Shown piece after piece: positions 6,934 through 15,400 of a DNA stretch of 39,639 nt. A program made the translations under genes and the position numbers. How positions within the stretch are numbered: position 1 is the stretch's first letter; each line of letters starts with the position of its first letter. The stretch lies in the IMG/VR virus record IMGVR_UViG_3300042555_002174, positions 1 to 39,639 of that record; one strand, 5' to 3'. This stretch comes from a virus. The notes beneath the pieces were generated by a model. That model did no database searches. It was not told where the DNA came from and worked only from the letters and a program-made list of their open reading frames with translations.

Positions 6934-9003
6934 CTAGCTCCCAAATACCAATGGTTGATTTTCGCCAGTGTTCTTGGCGATCTGCGTGAGCAGCTCGTTC
7001 GACTTGGCCGACTGATCGGCCATGCGATCGAGGGCGGATGTGGTTCCCCCGATCATGCCAGCAGCAAAGCCGGAAAAAGTCCCAGCGGTTTGCGTTGCTG
7101 TGGTCGATTTGACTTGCTCGACCGTTGGAATCTTGGGACGTTCGGGAGCAGGCTTCTCTTGTGCGAACTTGGAAGTCTCAGCGGTCTTGGCTTGCTCGTC
7201 GGCAGTCTGTTGGATCGACTTGGTTTGATCCGCAAGATCCTTTCGGAGTTGCTCGATCTGCGAATCGAATCCAGTCAGTAGCTCCTTGTTTCGATCGTCT
7301 CGTCCTTGCTTGGTTGCATCGGCCTGGGACTGGATACCACGGTTCATCTCGTTGGCGACACCGAGGCGTCCCTGGTTGGCTCGTTGCAGATCCTCGTTCC
7401 GTTTCGCGTTGGCATCGTCGAGCGACTGTTGCCGATTGTCGGCTCGCTTGTTCGCTTCGGTATCCATCTGCTTTGCGGCCTTCTCGTAGTCGACTGACCT
7501 GTCGAAAAGCGAATACAGGTAAAGCAGCTTTTTGGCAATGAAATTGACCGTCTGGTCGAAGGTCCCTTGCAGCCAGGTGAAGACCGTCGCGAATCCGTTC
7601 TGGATTCCGGTTGGGATTCCGGCCATGACATTAATCAGATTGGCCACGAATGAAACCGCACCCTGGGAAACCGTCGAGGACAGATCCGTCCAAGCATTCT
7701 GGATCTTCGTGACCATCGACAACCAGCCTGCATAAAGGTCCCGAGTGGCGACCCGGAAGACCAATTGCAGGCCTGTCATGGCGATTTGGCCCGCAGCTTG
7801 CCATTGGCCAGACATCAAAGCGGTCTTGATGGCGTCGAACACCGGCAGCACAATCGATTTGAGCTCGTTGAACTTGGCGACCAGATAGCCGACCATCTCA
7901 CCCCCCACTCCCGAGAAGTAGAGAAACGCTCCCGTGGCTGCGGTGACTCCGACGATCACCAGACCGATCGGGGAAACGATGGCGGTGATCAGTCCGACGA
8001 TCATGCCGAATACCGTGGCAATCGCTCCACCGATCGCAGCCAAGCCGGTCATGGCTACCGAGGCGACGGCCGCAGCTCCACCGAGTGCGAAGAGGCCAGC
8101 CAGCAGGCCAGCTCCGACCGCAGTCCATTTGGCGATCGTCACGATCAGCTCTTGGTTCTCGCCGATGAACTGACTCACGTTCGAGATCACACTGATGATC
8201 TTTTCGCCGACTGCGGTCAGCAGCGGCGCGAGGGCCGAACCGATTCTGGTTTGCAGGCCACCGATCACGCCGAGCAGTCGATCGAACACATCGCCAAGCT
8301 TGGCGGCAGCGGCAGCATCCTCGCCGGACATGGTTTGCCCAAGATCTTGGGCATCCTGTTGGAGCTTGCGAATTTCCTCAGCACCTCCGGAAAGCATGGG
8401 GACTAGGTCCGCACCGGCTTTTCCGAAGTACTCCATGGCCGCAGCACTTTTCAACGCCGGATCCTGGATCAGCGACAGCTTGTCGGCGATCGCGAGGAAC
8501 TGCTCGTCGGGCGACATCTTTGCAAGGTCATCGACACTCAAGCCCAGAGCGTTGAATTTATCCACGGCACCAGGCACCCCAGCGGCTGCATCCGCGATGC
8601 CCATTTGCATCTTGCGGACACCCTTCTCGAGTGTTCCGATGTCCGTACCGGAGAGCTTTGCCGCATAGCCGAGCGAGGACACCGCTTCGGCACTCATGCC
8701 GGTTCTCTGGGCCATGTCGTCGACCGCACCGCCAGCATCGGCGAAATTCTTTGCCAGTGCGACCAACCCAGTCACTGCGACCGAACCAGCGATCGCAGCA
8801 GGGAGGCTGAGTACGCTCTTGGAGAAGCCGGACAATGCACCCTGGGCACCAGCGAATCCTTTTCCGATTCCAGTGCCCATGGTCGTCGCGACGCCTTTGA
8901 GCCGTGCCATCGCAGCTTGGACTTGGGCCATTCCTTTGTCGAACGAGCCCTGTTTGGTCGCGATCTCGACGTAAGCTTGACCGGCCTTGATGTTGGATGC
9001 CAT
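6934..9003 (-). CDS. Tail tape measure protein
   Basis: A 689-residue protein, the longest tail gene. The N-terminus is helical and Ala/Gly-rich (FDKGMAQVQAAMARLK), with the 'MAQRTGMSAEAVSSLGYAA' segment common in phage tape measure proteins. Two or more hydrophobic stretches lie at roughly 290-370. The C-terminal part is a long coiled coil (residues about 510-640) rich in Asp, Lys and Gln. It sets tail length and is ejected with DNA. In simple siphophages length scales with the tail, so a tail of about 100 nm is expected (general rule, not measured). GAGGT precedes the ATG. Confidence 0.9.
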   Translation of the reverse strand: MASNIKAGQAYVEIATKQGSFDKGMAQVQAAMARLKGVATTMGTGIGKGFAGAQGALSGFSKSVLSLPAAIAGSVAVTGLVALAKNFADAGGAVDDMAQRTGMSAEAVSSLGYAAKLSGTDIGTLEKGVRKMQMGIADAAAGVPGAVDKFNALGLSVDDLAKMSPDEQFLAIADKLSLIQDPALKSAAAMEYFGKAGADLVPMLSGGAEEIRKLQQDAQDLGQTMSGEDAAAAAKLGDVFDRLLGVIGGLQTRIGSALAPLLTAVGEKIISVISNVSQFIGENQELIVTIAKWTAVGAGLLAGLFALGGAAAVASVAMTGLAAIGGAIATVFGMIVGLITAIVSPIGLVIVGVTAATGAFLYFSGVGGEMVGYLVAKFNELKSIVLPVFDAIKTALMSGQWQAAGQIAMTGLQLVFRVATRDLYAGWLSMVTKIQNAWTDLSSTVSQGAVSFVANLINVMAGIPTGIQNGFATVFTWLQGTFDQTVNFIAKKLLYLYSLFDRSVDYEKAAKQMDTEANKRADNRQQSLDDANAKRNEDLQRANQGRLGVANEMNRGIQSQADATKQGRDDRNKELLTGFDSQIEQLRKDLADQTKSIQQTADEQAKTAETSKFAQEKPAPERPKIPTVEQVKSTTATQTAGTFSGFAAGMIGGTTSALDRMADQSAKSNELLTQIAKNTGENQPLVFGS

Positions 9004-9006
9004 GTG

Positions 9007-9567
9007 TTACCTCACCGCTGCGATCGAGTTCTTGAACAGCTCGGGGAAATTGGGGGCTTCGGCCTCGAGCGCAGGACGCATGAAGGGCCGCTTGGGGTAC
9101 CGAGCTCGGCGACGGCGAGTTTCGAATCGATACCCAGGCCGCTCGTCATACCTTCGACGGCCGTCGACCCGTCGCCAGTTCGCCGGTTCGCTGTTACCCT
9201 CGATGGAGGCGTATCGGTACTCGCGAAGGATCGCAGTCTCGCCCCGTTCATGCAGACCGGCCACCGTGCTCGTGACCGACTCGATGGTGAAGTTGACTTG
9301 GTTGAGTTGCACTGGGCCGACGATCGTCGATTCGCTTTGGGGCTGATAGGCGAACAGAATCGTCTTGAGCGAGTGCGTGTTGGGGGAGTGAGCCGACGGT
9401 GGAGAACCAGGTGCCGAAGCGGACTTTCGCCGACGCATCGACGACCGAGCTCGCTTGCGAACGAAAGCACCAGCCTTGGACAAGACTTTGCGTTTCGCTT
9501 TTTTCAGCGAGGCAATCACTTTGGGGCGGTCGAAGAAAGCTTCTCGGACTTTGAAGGTCACGTTCAT
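9007..9567 (-). CDS. Minor tail/tail completion protein (HK97 gp10 or lambda Z-like)
   Basis: A 186-residue basic protein. Residues 20-60 (KVLSKAGAFVRKRARSSM followed by an RRRK-S-x-PGxPPS-H box) match a motif shared by many phage minor tail proteins that sit just before the tape measure. The start at 9567 gives an ATGA overlap with the upstream stop; the longer frame to 9720 runs antisense to nothing useful and lies within the upstream gene. Likely role: closing or positioning the tail during assembly. Confidence 0.7.
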   Translation of the reverse strand: MNVTFKVREAFFDRPKVIASLKKAKRKVLSKAGAFVRKRARSSMRRRKSASAPGSPPSAHSPNTHSLKTILFAYQPQSESTIVGPVQLNQVNFTIESVTSTVAGLHERGETAILREYRYASIEGNSEPANWRRVDGRRRYDERPGYRFETRRRRARYPKRPFMRPALEAEAPNFPELFKNSIAAVR

Positions 9568-10259
9568 GGCGTGAATTTCTCCACAGCAACGAACGGATCC
9601 TCGTAATAGACCCGAGTCAGTTCGACGCCGGCCGCATTGTGGACAGCGACTGAGTACCGGTACTCGCCGGGCACCAGTCCGCCCGAGGTCGCCTTGGGCA
9701 TCTCGCAGGTGAGAGACCATTTCCCCGATCCGATGTCCGCAGCAGTGCCAGTGACAGCGAATGGGTGAGTCCCGTTAGTTCCACCGAAGTGGACGGTGAC
9801 AGCACCAGCAGACATGCCTGGGATCGCCGAGATCGTCCAGACGAATGCGGTACCATGGGCAGTGAGATAATCATCGCCGATGACGATCTGATCGACGGTT
9901 CCTTTGGCGGTGACTGGGCCAGCATAAGAAACCTTGCCAGCGGTGATCGTATTGGTCTTGGCCGCGATCACATTTTCGAGCGACAGATAGCGAGAATGCT
10001 CGACGGGGATCACCTGGACATTCGCTGTTGCGGACTCGGGAAAGAAGTCTGCGGTGGTTCCGTTGTTCTCGGCTGCGGTCACATCGAACAGGTAGTAGCC
10101 GTCCTCCATCTCGGTCGGATTGGTATCGGCCAGGGCAGCACGAGCACCGCCGTCGAGCGAAACACGGCAAGTGATCTGCGCAGCATCGCCAGTCACCGGA
10201 GCGTTGTTGGTCCGGTTGAAAGCGAAGACTTTCAGCGTGCCTGCGGTGTTGCGGTACAT
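9564..10259 (-). CDS. Virion-associated protein, Ig-like beta sandwich
   Basis: A 231-residue beta-rich protein of unknown family, with repeated 'GxYxFDVT' and 'GEYRYSVAV' strands that look like two immunoglobulin-like modules. It is a candidate decoration or tail-shaft ornament. AGGAA precedes the ATG. It belongs to a run of structural genes (12573 to 9007) that have no close parallel in lambda. Confidence 0.6.
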   Translation of the reverse strand: MYRNTAGTLKVFAFNRTNNAPVTGDAAQITCRVSLDGGARAALADTNPTEMEDGYYLFDVTAAENNGTTADFFPESATANVQVIPVEHSRYLSLENVIAAKTNTITAGKVSYAGPVTAKGTVDQIVIGDDYLTAHGTAFVWTISAIPGMSAGAVTVHFGGTNGTHPFAVTGTAADIGSGKWSLTCEMPKATSGGLVPGEYRYSVAVHNAAGVELTRVYYEDPFVAVEKFTP

Positions 10260-10303
10260 AGTTGGGATTCCTATTGGGTCGTCAATGGGCCAATTGGCTT
10301 AGA

Positions 10304-10714
10304 TTAGGTCAGCGTCAGAACACCGTTGACCTGGTCAAAGTCCACCGTGAGCGTTTCACCGGAGGCCAGCGTAATGCTCGATCCGTAGTCGAACCAACCA
10401 ATGAGCGGGTCGCCTGCGGCAGTGTCGTTGTAGAGGACGACATAGCGAAACGGACCCACCGAACCACCCGAGGCAGTCAGCACCAGATCAGCACAAGTGA
10501 GCTTGTAGACTCCACCCGTCTGGGCGCTCGATGATGTCGTGACATTGCGAGCACTGAGGTTGGTGTACGTGATCTCGGCAAGGTCAGCCAGGACCGAGTT
10601 TCCAGCGACCGGTGCGGTGTTGGTCAGAGCGATCCGCAGTTGGTTCGATCCGAGGTTATGGACACCCTCGGCGACATTTTCGGCGAATGCGTTGAACTTG
10701 TTAAAAGTAGCCAT
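10304..10714 (-). CDS. Conserved phage virion protein (MATFNKFNAF family)
   Basis: A 136-residue protein. The N-terminus (MATFNKFNAFAENVAEGVHNLG, then ALTNTAPVAGNSVLADL) is a pattern I know from many siphophages, where the protein is structural but of unknown precise role. The family is usually about this length, so the gene appears intact. GGAGG lies 11 bases before the ATG. It precedes the Ig-like protein and follows the LamG adhesin. Confidence 0.7.
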   Translation of the reverse strand: MATFNKFNAFAENVAEGVHNLGSNQLRIALTNTAPVAGNSVLADLAEITYTNLSARNVTTSSSAQTGGVYKLTCADLVLTASGGSVGPFRYVVLYNDTAAGDPLIGWFDYGSSITLASGETLTVDFDQVNGVLTLT

Positions 10715-11965
10715 CTATCGGGATCCTCCGAGCAGAAACAGGTAGTAGTAAGGAGCAGCACCACCGGTGCCGGGTGCGCCAGTTTGAAGATTAACGGGAC
10801 TTGCAATCAGTACGTATTGACCCGTGCCAGCCTCTAGGACTCGCCTGCGCAGGAATCCTGCATCGAGACCACTGGCCAGATAAGCGACCGTGTCCGCGGA
10901 GATCCGGCGGCTAGCGATGAACCCAGCGGCGGTGCCGTCGAGGGTGTAGGCCGCAGCTCCTGCGTCGAGCAGTCTGCCGAGCAGTGTTGCTGCATCGGTG
11001 CCTGAGTAGGCGTAAGACCCCTGGTCCGCATTGAGCAACCGCGATGTGAGCAGCGGAGTCGTTTGGCCCGACAGCAACACACTGCCGGTGTCCGCTGGTA
11101 ACACTCGGCCGTACAGCAGCGGGGTCGATTGGCCGGTCAGGGCGTAAGAGCCAGATTCTGCGAGGAGCGAAAAAGCAGCGGCTAATTGTGCGTAATAAGA
11201 TCGTCGTCTCGGCGGTTGATACAACATGCCACCGCCCCGGCCCTGTTCGTAGATGAAACTGCCTTCGTTAGGGGTCAGTGCAGTGTTGAAAATGATTATG
11301 TCATCGAGTTGACCCGCAAAAAAATTCCCGCCTGCATACGATGAAATCGTCAGGGCTGTTGAGTTAGTCGCAACACTACTCGGGACGCTCGCTGTGATCT
11401 GCCGCGCCTGCCTGCCATCAACGAAAATAGTTGCGGCCTGACTTGGTGAAAACGTGATGATTACGTTACGCCACTGCCCATTGTTTAGCGTAGTTCCAAT
11501 CGAGCCTGCGACCTCTGACGCGCTGAACGCCGAAGCGTTGCTCTGGAAGTAGAACACAACGGTCCCGGTCTGATTTATCTCGCCAATTCCGCTGCCTGTA
11601 TTAGCCGTGGCAAGCAACCACGACCTAGCGTTGCCCGCGCCGTACTTTCCAACGATCCCTCGATTAACATTAGCCGTGACCGCTGGCCAAAGCATCCAGC
11701 AAGAAACAGAAAACGGGCTGGAGCCAAAGTTTAGGACGTTGCCAAAGTCTACAGAGTCGTTCGTGCCGTCGAAATCCAACGCCAATCTGTCCGGGCTTGC
11801 GACATGCGCATTATTGCCGTTGTTCGCGAAGTTTATAAGCGTGCCATGATTGCGGCCCATCGTGTCCGGCAACTGCAAGCCAGTCGAACCCGTGAACGAT
11901 GGACACCACCGATCCACCATGCGGCTTGCAAGACTTTCCCATTCCGGCCCGTAGTACGCGAGCAT
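10715..11965 (-). CDS. LamG-domain adhesin with five 22-residue repeats
   Basis: A 416-residue protein. Residues about 60-235 form a concanavalin/LamG jelly roll: ALDFDGTNDSVDFG, PFSVSCWM, GQWRNVIITFSP, IFVDGRQ, FAGQLDDIIIFN. From residue 269 to about 378 there are five tandem 22-residue units of the pattern A-x-x-G-S-Y-x-L-x-G-x-x-A-x-L-L-x-x-R-x-L-x. These repeats occur in other phage tail proteins. The architecture suggests sugar binding and attachment to host surface polysaccharide. Start overlaps the previous stop as TAATG. Confidence 0.8.
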   Translation of the reverse strand: MLAYYGPEWESLASRMVDRWCPSFTGSTGLQLPDTMGRNHGTLINFANNGNNAHVASPDRLALDFDGTNDSVDFGNVLNFGSSPFSVSCWMLWPAVTANVNRGIVGKYGAGNARSWLLATANTGSGIGEINQTGTVVFYFQSNASAFSASEVAGSIGTTLNNGQWRNVIITFSPSQAATIFVDGRQARQITASVPSSVATNSTALTISSYAGGNFFAGQLDDIIIFNTALTPNEGSFIYEQGRGGGMLYQPPRRRSYYAQLAAAFSLLAESGSYALTGQSTPLLYGRVLPADTGSVLLSGQTTPLLTSRLLNADQGSYAYSGTDAATLLGRLLDAGAAAYTLDGTAAGFIASRRISADTVAYLASGLDAGFLRRRVLEAGTGQYVLIASPVNLQTGAPGTGGAAPYYYLFLLGGSR

Positions 11966-12573
11966 TAGGTGATGGTTTCCCCCTTGTCGACGATGGCCAA
12001 AAGCTGCACGACGTAGGGGATCGATGACTCATTGACGAAGCTAAATTCGTAGATGTCACCTCCTGGAATCCAGACTTGCCGAACATCAGCAAGGTTGGTT
12101 ACCGAGTTGCCGGTAAGATTTAGAACGCGGTGGTTTCTCTGCGTCCTCCAAGCAGTCGTTGCTCCAAAAGCGATCCTGTTCCATTGGGCTAGTGATGCAT
12201 CGGAATTGAAAATACATACTGTGTCACCGACAGCAAAAGGCGTTGTACTGGAGAGCGAGACTACGCGATCTGAGGTCGACAGATTGGCGCTCAGCGATCC
12301 TAGCTGCGCTGCAGTCGTTGGGCCTTGTCCAACCATGTCGAAAATAGAAACAGGCACGATGTCCGTGTTGTTGTCTGTAGGAGCGATGTGGAAGTACCCC
12401 GCTCGCACTGGAGTGCCGGTACCCCCACGACCCATGAACCCCCGAATCCAAGCCCCTGGAGCTTCTCGCAAATCGAGAGTCTGCGAAGCGGATTGTACAT
12501 TTCCAGTCGCGACAATTCGGGACGAGATGAGCGTGACAAAGTCGGGCGTGGTTTTTGTGACCAGGGAAGGCAT
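11965..12573 (-). CDS. Virion protein of unknown family
   Basis: A 202-residue beta-rich protein with no family recognised. It is preceded by GAGGA and followed directly by the LamG gene (one-base overlap), so the two products are probably made in similar amounts. The C-terminal part (YEFSFVNESSIPYVVQLLAIVD) reads as a beta hairpin ending. It may anchor the adhesin on the virion; this is inference from coupling only. Confidence 0.6.
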   Translation of the reverse strand: MPSLVTKTTPDFVTLISSRIVATGNVQSASQTLDLREAPGAWIRGFMGRGGTGTPVRAGYFHIAPTDNNTDIVPVSIFDMVGQGPTTAAQLGSLSANLSTSDRVVSLSSTTPFAVGDTVCIFNSDASLAQWNRIAFGATTAWRTQRNHRVLNLTGNSVTNLADVRQVWIPGGDIYEFSFVNESSIPYVVQLLAIVDKGETIT

Positions 12574-12576
12574 TAC

Positions 12577-13026
12577 TTAGATTTCCTCGCTAGCTAGAAG
12601 CTCGATGTCTCGTCCTGTGATTGTGTCGGGCTGCTGGCCAGCGGCTAGCAGCGGAGCAGCTTGCTGAGGTGTGAGTCCCAGTCCATGCGGTTGCGGTGCC
12701 GTGAGAGCAGCACGGATGCTCGGGTCGCCGAAATCTGGCCGGGCATCCTCGGCGGCTTCGCGCGTCATGAACGAGACCATGAGCCCGATGATCGGATTGA
12801 CGTACGCGACCGTCTGCAGCGCGGCAATGACCTCTCCGCCCATCGCCAGATTGTCGCGATAGACAGCGATGATCCCCATGAAGGACAACGGCAGCGATCG
12901 CGGGACTCTCGGCGCGATCTCGCAGCACCGAATTGCGCAGTCTCCATACCGGCCATCGGCCAGAGCTGCGGCAGCTTGCTGGTCGTTGGCAATCAATTGT
13001 CGAAGGGTCGGTTGGTCAATTTGCAT
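12577..13026 (-). CDS. Tail-region protein of unknown family
   Basis: A 149-residue Ala-rich protein, N-terminal half helical, central hydrophobic segment (VIAALQTVAYVNPIIGLMVSF, about residues 65-85) that could be a buried helix or membrane segment. It follows the chaperone frameshift gene, overlapping its stop by 11 bases and lacking a strong ribosome-binding site. Expression probably depends on translation of the upstream frame. Confidence 0.55.
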   Translation of the reverse strand: MQIDQPTLRQLIANDQQAAAALADGRYGDCAIRCCEIAPRVPRSLPLSFMGIIAVYRDNLAMGGEVIAALQTVAYVNPIIGLMVSFMTREAAEDARPDFGDPSIRAALTAPQPHGLGLTPQQAAPLLAAGQQPDTITGRDIELLASEEI

Positions 13027-13369
13027 CGGTTTTTGGTAGCGTCACATAGTGGACCGGGAGCCCGTCTCGCAAATTGTGCAGCTCGGCGCGGCTAATGCTC
13101 GGCGGAGGACTGTTGGTGCGGTACGGATGAAAATCAGTGCGTCTGTATGGGCGAGCTCGCTTCGGACTGTGGATGTTGGCTAGCAGGGTCATCAGGTCAC
13201 TGGTGCGATCCCAGCGGTCTTTGTTGATCTCGTCGGACATCCACATCAGCTCTCGCAGTGTATAGGGCCCTGGCTCGATCCCGATTCTTGCTGCTAGTCG
13301 GAGGATGGTTGGCCAGTACTCAGCTCGTTCCTCTGCATCGCTTTTTCGATCAGATTGTCCAGGCTCCAC
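13016..13369 (-). CDS. Tail assembly chaperone, frameshift extension (gpT-like)
   Basis: This frame lies in -1 relative to the upstream chaperone frame (13294-13794) and overlaps its end by 76 bases. As in lambda G/GT, a -1 slip would fuse about 151 residues of the first protein to about 108 residues of this frame, giving about 259 residues. The slip candidate is the A5 run at 13340-13348. The coordinates given start at the first ATG of the frame, which is probably not used independently. The tail chaperone pair recruits tape measure and tube subunits. Confidence 0.65.
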   Translation of the reverse strand: MEPGQSDRKSDAEERAEYWPTILRLAARIGIEPGPYTLRELMWMSDEINKDRWDRTSDLMTLLANIHSPKRARPYRRTDFHPYRTNSPPPSISRAELHNLRDGLPVHYVTLPKTDAN

Positions 13370-13794
13370 AGTTGCTCCTGGATCCCCATCTCCAGCAGCC
13401 CCTTGTCCATCGCGTTGGTGATCCGTAGGGCCGTCTGATTCTGGAGTGACTTTCCTGCCTCGAGGATTCGCCGAGCTGTGGCCCGGCGATTGGACTCCGG
13501 GAGGAATTCCACCAGTGCCTCCTCAAAGGCGGTGACGGCGTGGCCGAGAGCATCGCCAGCGAGCGAACGGCCGAACAGCTCCGCAGTGACTCCGATCTTC
13601 TCAGCGACGGGTCGGCAGATCTCGTAGATCACATCGATAGTCAACACGATGTCGGAAGTGAGCCGGTCGATCGTTTCGGGGTCCGCCAGTGCCCTGGCAA
13701 GATCGATAGAAAATACAGTGCGAACGCGACGGATGACGTCGACGTCGATGCGAAGATCCCAAGAGCGGGATTCGCAATCCTTGAAACTGGGCAT
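13294..13794 (-). CDS. Tail assembly chaperone (gpG-like)
   Basis: A 166-residue mostly helical acidic protein in the slot between tail tube and tape measure, as in siphophage chaperones. ATG at 13794 is preceded by GAAGG; a TTG 13 codons upstream is an alternative. The 3' end overlaps a -1 frame. It has no enzymatic motif, as expected of an assembly factor absent from virions. Confidence 0.65.
   Translation of the reverse strand: MPSFKDCESRSWDLRIDVDVIRRVRTVFSIDLARALADPETIDRLTSDIVLTIDVIYEICRPVAEKIGVTAELFGRSLAGDALGHAVTAFEEALVEFLPESNRRATARRILEAGKSLQNQTALRITNAMDKGLLEMGIQEQLWSLDNLIEKAMQRNELSTGQPSSD
13340..13348 (-). other. Probable -1 ribosomal slippery site
   Basis: On the minus strand the sequence is C GAA AAA GC in the zero frame (Glu-Lys). 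A -1 shift re-pairs AAA perfectly in the A site and leaves a partial mismatch in the P site, so it is not a perfect X-XXY-YYZ heptamer. The shifted frame reads straight into the open frame ending at 13016. It is placed about 45 bases before the zero-frame stop, as in lambda-type chaperone pairs. Confidence 0.55.
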
Positions 13795-13822
13795 GGTCGA
13801 GTTGCCTTCGTTGGGATTGAGG

Positions 13823-14068
13823 TTAGCGGACAAAACGGATCGCTCGGATGGTGCTCCGGACGATCGTGAATTGGGTGACGTTGTAATCGTCGTACTTGAA
13901 TCGCTTGGCTGGATCCGAGTAGACCCAGGAAGCGACCACGATGTGATTCTTGTCCTGGGAAATCACACGGCCGTAGACGGTGAATTCCAAGGGCCCTTGC
14001 GACGATTCCCCGTGGTCCAGGAAATCGATCGCGACTTCGTTGCCTCTGCGGACTTTCGGAAGTGGCAT
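13823..14068 (-). CDS. Small protein between tail tube and chaperone genes
   Basis: An 81-residue protein with beta character (FTVYGRVISQDKNHIVVASWVY). ATG at 14068 is chosen because GGAG lies about eight bases upstream; the longer frame to 14131 would overlap the tail tube gene. Function is not recognised. Its SH3-like look, with a polar turn after each strand, could suit a tail cap or chaperone accessory, but this is only impression. Confidence 0.55.
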   Translation of the reverse strand: MPLPKVRRGNEVAIDFLDHGESSQGPLEFTVYGRVISQDKNHIVVASWVYSDPAKRFKYDDYNVTQFTIVRSTIRAIRFVR

Positions 14069-14111
14069 GGCCGACTCCGCTTGGATGGAAACGATCGGTG
14101 ATTCAAACGGA

Positions 14112-14612
14112 CTAAGCGGACGGTGCGACAATCAACCAAGCTGGATCAACCAGGACGGCTGGAGTCCCAACCCTGACTCGGGACAACGCAACGGCGACAT
14201 CGATCTTCATGTTCCCTTCAAGCGGTTGATCGATAGGGAATTCCATGATCTCGCCGGGCAGCGTGAGCCCCTGCGATCCGGCTGGGCCAGGAGTCGCGAT
14301 CAGGTTGTCCATGATCGCCCAGTGCCAGACAGTTTTGTTCAGGAACGCGGTCCGCATGGCGGTGAAAATCGTGTCGTCTGGATCTGCGTTGTAGAGCAGC
14401 GAGAAATTCAGACCGACCTCGATGGTGCCGGAGATCGCAGCCTTGTACAAGCTGGCTCGCGAGGTGATGTCGATCTTCGTCTTGTTCAGGGTGATGTTTA
14501 AATCCTGGACTTCGGTGACGAGCGTGGGTGTGGTGACACTGAACGTCGCGGCGACCGCAGTCTGGTAGTAAAGCTTGCACTCGATGCCAGCTCGTGGTCC
14601 TTTTCGGCTCAT
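14112..14612 (-). CDS. Major tail (tube) protein
   Basis: A 166-residue beta-rich protein in the expected order: tail terminator, tube, chaperones, tape measure. The N-terminal KLYYQTAVAATFSV, the 'ITLNKTKIDITSR' strand and the 'ISGTIEVGLNFSLLYN' strand resemble phage tail-tube folds of the type that form hexameric rings. AAAAGGA precedes the ATG. It is probably the most abundant tail protein. Confidence 0.75.
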   Translation of the reverse strand: MSRKGPRAGIECKLYYQTAVAATFSVTTPTLVTEVQDLNITLNKTKIDITSRASLYKAAISGTIEVGLNFSLLYNADPDDTIFTAMRTAFLNKTVWHWAIMDNLIATPGPAGSQGLTLPGEIMEFPIDQPLEGNMKIDVAVALSRVRVGTPAVLVDPAWLIVAPSA

Positions 14613-14624
14613 GTCGATTCCTTT

Positions 14625-15056
14625 TTAGGTGCGGTAGTAGACAGTGATCACGCTGCGAAAAGCACCGTGTTGCTCCAGTGCCTGTACGTCGTACAGGCTG
14701 ACTTCGGACCTCGACCACACTCCCCCGTCGATCGTGGCCGTGGCCAGTGCTTCGTCGAGCTCGTGAGTCAGGTCCAACAGTTGTGCGAATCGCTCGGAGT
14801 CTTTGGCCGCTGTCTGGATGACGGCGATCTGAACCCCGAATTCAAACTCCCGGGATGAACGGGAAATGTTGGTCGATGTGTTTTGCCTCGGTGCGACGAC
14901 GATCCGGAGATCTTTCAGGTCTGCGACTTCGAACCGAGGCAAGTAATCGACTTTGAACGTATCGCCATCGATCGCGGAATTGGTTTCCGGATCGACGACT
15001 GCGGCGGCTGCGAGCGCTTCGACAACGTCTGCGAGTAGTTGACGAATCGGGCTCAT
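14625..15056 (-). CDS. Tail terminator/completion protein
   Basis: A 143-residue protein with alternating helices and strands (YLPRFEVADLKDLRIVVAP, FEFGVQIAVIQ, SVITVYYRT), like small phage tail-terminator proteins that cap the tail. It starts in an ATGA overlap with the connector gene and lies directly before the tail tube gene, which is the conserved position. No catalytic motif is seen. Confidence 0.65.
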   Translation of the reverse strand: MSPIRQLLADVVEALAAAAVVDPETNSAIDGDTFKVDYLPRFEVADLKDLRIVVAPRQNTSTNISRSSREFEFGVQIAVIQTAAKDSERFAQLLDLTHELDEALATATIDGGVWSRSEVSLYDVQALEQHGAFRSVITVYYRT

Positions 15057-15397
15057 TGCTGCTTCGTGTGGATCCGGATTAGGTTTTCGCCAGGGTCGGC
15101 AAATCGCCAGACTGGCTGGCCAGTCATCGAGCGAACGATGTAGGTCTTGCCAGCGTCGGTGATTCGGTCCCCGTCTTCTGGGTCGTCATCGAACGGCCAT
15201 TCGGTCTTGGCTATCAAGTAGTCTCGACTGACGGTCCGATGGATGAGCCCTTCGGTGTCTGAGGCTTCGAAGGGAGTCGATCCCCGCGTGGCCTTGATTG
15301 GTTTCTGGATCTTGCGTTTGATGTACAGGACATCAACCGCAGTGTGTTTGGTCATCGATTCAGCGAGGTGAGCGGTCCCAGTCTCAAGCATCCCCAT
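15053..15397 (-). CDS. Head-tail connector (stopper/head closure-like)
   Basis: A 114-residue protein. Its second half (DGDRITDAGKTYIVRSMTG, then FADPGENLIRIHTK) resembles the small beta-barrel of head closure proteins, where a Y-x-V strand is followed by a final strand. Position between the head decoration gene and the tail terminator supports that. AGGA precedes ATG. Assignment is by context and fold impression. Confidence 0.6.
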   Translation of the reverse strand: MGMLETGTAHLAESMTKHTAVDVLYIKRKIQKPIKATRGSTPFEASDTEGLIHRTVSRDYLIAKTEWPFDDDPEDGDRITDAGKTYIVRSMTGQPVWRFADPGENLIRIHTKQQ

Positions 15398-15400
15398 GGG

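Noticed and set aside
7765-8406. 213-residue plus-strand frame
   Set aside because: Antisense to the tape measure gene, unnatural composition rich in His, Asp and Arg.
8605-9606. 333-residue plus-strand frame
   Set aside because: Antisense to the tape measure and minor tail genes; composition is rich in His, Arg, Ser and Cys with no domain.
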